A stretch of DNA of 64,000 bases from Flavobacteriia bacterium (lineage in GTDB: Bacteria; Bacteroidota; Bacteroidia; Flavobacteriales; Weeksellaceae). The stretch covers positions 439,768 through 503,767 of the forward strand of contig JAECQR010000002.1 in assembly GCA_015999765.1 (NCBI GenBank), in the 5' to 3' direction. Positions 62,072 through 64,000 of the stretch are shown here, in pieces. A program made the translations under genes and the position numbers. Numbering within the stretch: position 1 is the first letter of the stretch; the number at the start of each line of letters is the position of its first letter. The notes beneath the pieces are model-generated. The model was given only the letters and a program-made list of their open reading frames with translations, did not search any database and was not told the DNA's origin.

Positions 62072-62515
62072 ATGGAAGAAAAACTGCCGACGGTGGAATA
62101 CCAGATGTTTTCCCCTCAATTTCAGCACTGTATGCTGGAAGCGTGCCCCAGGAGTGCCTCCTGCCTCCGTTACCTGGCTTTTACGCTGGCACCGCCGGAG
62201 CGGGAAACTTTACCCCTGCTCAATCCTGCTCATCTCGCCGGACAGGACCTTGCCCGGTGCCCGTATTACTTTGATGACGCGCCCGGAACTTTCGTGAGCG
62301 GACTGAATCAGGCAGCAGAAACCCTTCCTTCCGCCAAGTACACACTGATTCGCCAGGATCTTATCGGTACTTTAGGGCGCAGTGGTTATTACCGTTTCAT
62401 GCGCGGCGAATATTGGCTTAATGCGGAGGAGCAACAACATGTCCTCGAAATCTTCCGCCAGCAGGGGGTGGAGGAGCATCTTATTTACGACAGGCAGCGG
62501 CATTTATACCGGTAA
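62072..62515 (+). CDS. DUF6078-like Cys-containing protein
   Basis: 147 residues. Four cysteines (C20, C25, C31, C63) in HCMLEACPRSASCLRYLA and LARCPYYFDD suggest a bound metal or Fe-S cluster. The C-terminal half (LIGTLGRSGYYRFMRGEYWLNAEEQQHVLEIFRQQG) is helical and could contact nucleic acid. I associate this pattern with DUF6078, common in Bacteroidales. The gene is clearly richer in G+C than most of the window, suggesting transfer from another lineage. It is followed at once by a 22-bp palindromic repeat array. Confidence 0.68.
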   Translation: MEEKLPTVEYQMFSPQFQHCMLEACPRSASCLRYLAFTLAPPERETLPLLNPAHLAGQDLARCPYYFDDAPGTFVSGLNQAAETLPSAKYTLIRQDLIGTLGRSGYYRFMRGEYWLNAEEQQHVLEIFRQQGVEEHLIYDRQRHLYR

Positions 62516-62565
62516 CCGTTGCAGCAGAAGTCGTGTTTCCAGCAGCTCACAGGAGGTCAGCCAAG

Positions 62566-62702
62566 TTTCATACGGGTGAAATAAAAGTTTCATAAGCATG
62601 AAACAAAAATTTCATACTGTTGAAACAAAAGTTTCATACGGTTGAAACAGAAGTTTCATAGGGATGAAACAAAAGTTCCATAGGTACGAAACAAAAGTTC
62701 CA
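62566..62702. repeat. Six-copy 22-bp palindromic tandem repeat
   Basis: Units start at 62566, 62588, 62610, 62632, 62654 and 62676, with a partial seventh. Consensus TTTCAT-n4-5-TGAAACAAAAG; each unit holds the inverted repeat TTTCA-n6-TGAAA with a variable centre. The 22-bp period is not a multiple of three, so the array is not coding. It begins 50 bp after the DUF6078 stop. Confidence 0.85.
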
Positions 62703-62733
62703 ATATTCACTATAACGAAATATTAACTACAGC

Positions 62734-62870
62734 GATCCTCAGCCACCATATCACTCGAAGGCGGAGGATCCTCGTGTGCAGAATGTTGAACATTGCTTTC
62801 CCTTCGAGAGCCTCAGGGTCCGGGTTTCCGCCCTCAGCCACCGGACACTCCTGAAGGCGGAGAATCCGGG
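62734..62870. repeat. Two related hairpin repeats upstream of the GIY-YIG remnant
   Basis: Copy 1 (62734-62771) and copy 2 (62831-62870) share CCTCAGCCACC...GAAGGCGGAG-ATCC. Copy 1 folds by GATCCTC/GAGGATC; copy 2 lies in a longer palindrome, 62820-62832 with 62857-62869 (CCGGgTTTCCGCC / GGCGGAGAATCCGG). REP-like. Confidence 0.65.
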
Positions 62871-62903
62871 TATATAAATAACACTAATTAATAAAAATAA
62901 ATA

Positions 62904-63083
62904 ATGAAAGGCTACCTGTACATCCTCCTGTGTTCCGACGGAAGCTACTATACCGGGAGTACCAACAATCTGGAACTTCGTCTGTCTCAGCATCAGGCCG
63001 GTGAAGGCGCCAACCATACCAAAAAACGGCTGCCGGTGAAGCTGGTATGCACGCATCAGTTTCTGTTTTTAATCATCACATAG
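62904..63083 (+). pseudogene. GIY-YIG nuclease, truncated
   Basis: 59 codons. The first ~50 match the small UPF0213-type GIY-YIG family (MKGYLYILLCSDGSYYTGSTNNLELRL, with GxY...YTG, Arg in the second motif, then KKRLPVKLV). After residue ~51 the sequence leaves the family and runs antisense into the 3' end of the T9SS gene on the other strand, ending at a chance TAG. The C-terminal half, with the catalytic Glu and Asn region, is missing. This marks a recombination breakpoint near 63050. Confidence 0.75.
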
Positions 63084-64000
63084 CCTGAAAGGATCCGGTT
63101 GTCTGAAACCACGATATAGTACCAGTAATTTCCGGTAGGCAGGTTGCGGCTGAGGTACTGGCCGTTCCAGGAAAATGCTCCGTTCACTTTGCGATCCAGC
63201 ACCACCTTACCGAAACGGTCCATCACCCTCACGTGGCTTCCGGGATAATTTTCAATGCCTTCAATCATCCAGTTGTCGTTTACACCGTCTGCATTGGGAG
63301 TGAACACATTGCTGATGATAAAGATGGAGAAGGCTTTTTCAGCCACGGCGCAAGGCTGCAGGCCACTTCTTACGAAAGCGGTATGGTTGCCGGCAGGGAC
63401 ATTATAGAACCTGTTGGAAGTCTGCCAGATGACACCGTCAATGAAATATTCAAACATTCCGCTTCCAGCCACGATGATCTGGACCGTTGTATTTTCAATG
63501 CTGATGTCGGTAATCACAGGAAGTTCTACCTGCTTTACATTGACGGATTTTGTGATGCTGCATCCCGCGGTATTCGTAACCGTAAGGGTATAAGTTCCGG
63601 TACGGTCTGTATTGACGGCTTGCTGACTGCTGAGGACAACACCGTTGTACTTCCAGATGAACGCCGTGCCGGCAGGCTGATTCCCCGGATCCAGCGTTAC
63701 AGAACTTCCCGGGCAGTATTCTGCATCTTTCGGCAGCGTAACTGTTGGAGAGGCGTTCAGAGGAATCGTGAGTTTTACACTGGCGGCACATCTGTAGCGG
63801 ATTTTATTTCCACAAAAACAATATTCTGGCCCACTGAAAGGGAGTATTGGGCCGGATTGCTGATAAGGACATTATTCAGGTCATAATAGATGAAACGGTA
63901 TGCCGCAGCGTTAGGAACAAGATTCACCTGGTATTGGGTGAGGTCTGCATTTTTAGTTCCGGTCTCCTCAGCACAGTCGGACGGAGCGAGATAATCTGTT
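63056..64000 (-). pseudogene. T9SS type B sorting-domain protein, frameshifted, running off the window
   Basis: The minus-strand gene enters from the right edge reading TDYLAPSDCAEETGTKNADLTQYQ..., continues through YRFIYYDLNNVLISNPAQYSL to EIKSATD, then shifts frame at about 63788-63791. It resumes as CAASVKLTIPLNASPTV and continues to the type B targeting domain (NVFTPNADGVNDNWMI, DRFGKVVLDRK, GYVMIKNRN). One missing T (GATTGT to GATGT) would explain it. Could be a true mutation or a sequencing error. Surface adhesin-like family with Ig/PKD modules. Confidence 0.75.

Noticed and set aside
62566-62702. Possible CRISPR array
   Set aside because: Unit length is 22 bp with only 4-6 variable bases; there are no spacers of CRISPR length and no cas genes.
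62751-63056. 101-codon minus-strand frame across the GIY-YIG remnant
   Set aside because: It is antisense to a recognisable GIY-YIG N-terminus and runs through the hairpin repeats; no motif of its own.

Overview
The window is a stretch of chromosome from a Bacteroidota bacterium. It most likely belongs to the Weeksellaceae (Chryseobacterium/Kaistella/Epilithonimonas group). Evidence: type IX secretion (T9SS) type A and type B sorting domains, monomeric NADP isocitrate dehydrogenase, a mevalonate-pathway kinase beside a UbiA prenyltransferase, flavobacterial promoters (TTG, about 19-21 bp, TAnnTTTG), AT-rich intergenic DNA, and rpoE-like and AraC regulators of Bacteroidota type. The genus is inferred from gene content only.

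Layout. 1-2.8 kb: end of a mevalonate kinase, UbiA prenyltransferase, RluB-type pseudouridine synthase. 2.9-5.6 kb: RclC-like membrane protein with an AraC regulator, then an ECF sigma factor with a membrane partner. 5.6-16.1 kb: isocitrate dehydrogenase, thiol peroxidase, a run of small stand-alone domains (SnoaL, three SRPBCC, DUF1801, tandem VOC), a J-domain protein, a 50-residue Cys/Lys-rich protein and gcvP. 16.2-24 kb: lipoproteins, a T9SS cargo, a Nei-like glycosylase, dGTPase, SPFH protein, Mpo1-like protein, amino acid permease. 24-32.8 kb: a 1.2k-residue T9SS type B protein, a TPR protein with an outer-membrane barrel, tRNA-Arg(UCG). 32.9-35.9 kb: a peroxide-stress operon (nitroreductase, OhrR, Ohr) with its operator, fructose-6-phosphate aldolase/transaldolase, and an unknown protein.

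36.2-41.8 kb is the most striking region. It is a tightly overlapping seven-gene operon: FAD oxidoreductase, methyltransferase, type III polyketide synthase, enoyl-reductase-type SDR, FabZ-like dehydratase, ketosynthase and a private acyl carrier protein. It looks like a dedicated type II fatty-acyl elongation module feeding a type III PKS with two tailoring enzymes, so a phenolic lipid or alkylquinone is a reasonable guess at the product.

42-52.5 kb is a short-chain carboxylate island on one strand: porin, MFS permease, two small membrane proteins, an SSS-STAC histidine kinase of CbrA/CrbS type, a receiver-only response regulator, a propionyl-CoA synthetase-like enzyme and acetyl-CoA synthetase. 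A structured GC-rich intergenic element separates the last two genes.

53-59.1 kb is the pyr operon (pyrB-carA-carB). It has a promoter, a 22-codon leader ORF and an intrinsic terminator ahead of pyrB, which is an attenuator architecture. Two CAAGA-rich inverted-repeat elements lie in its gene junctions. One carries a four-helix-bundle (S23/IVS-type) gene and has rewritten the C-terminus of CarA.

59.2-64 kb: azurin lipoprotein divergent from a SufR-like Fe-S regulator with a palindromic operator, two cupins, then a disturbed GC-richer end. That end holds a DUF6078 gene, a 22-bp palindromic tandem repeat array, hairpin repeats, a truncated GIY-YIG gene, and a frameshifted T9SS type B gene running off the window.
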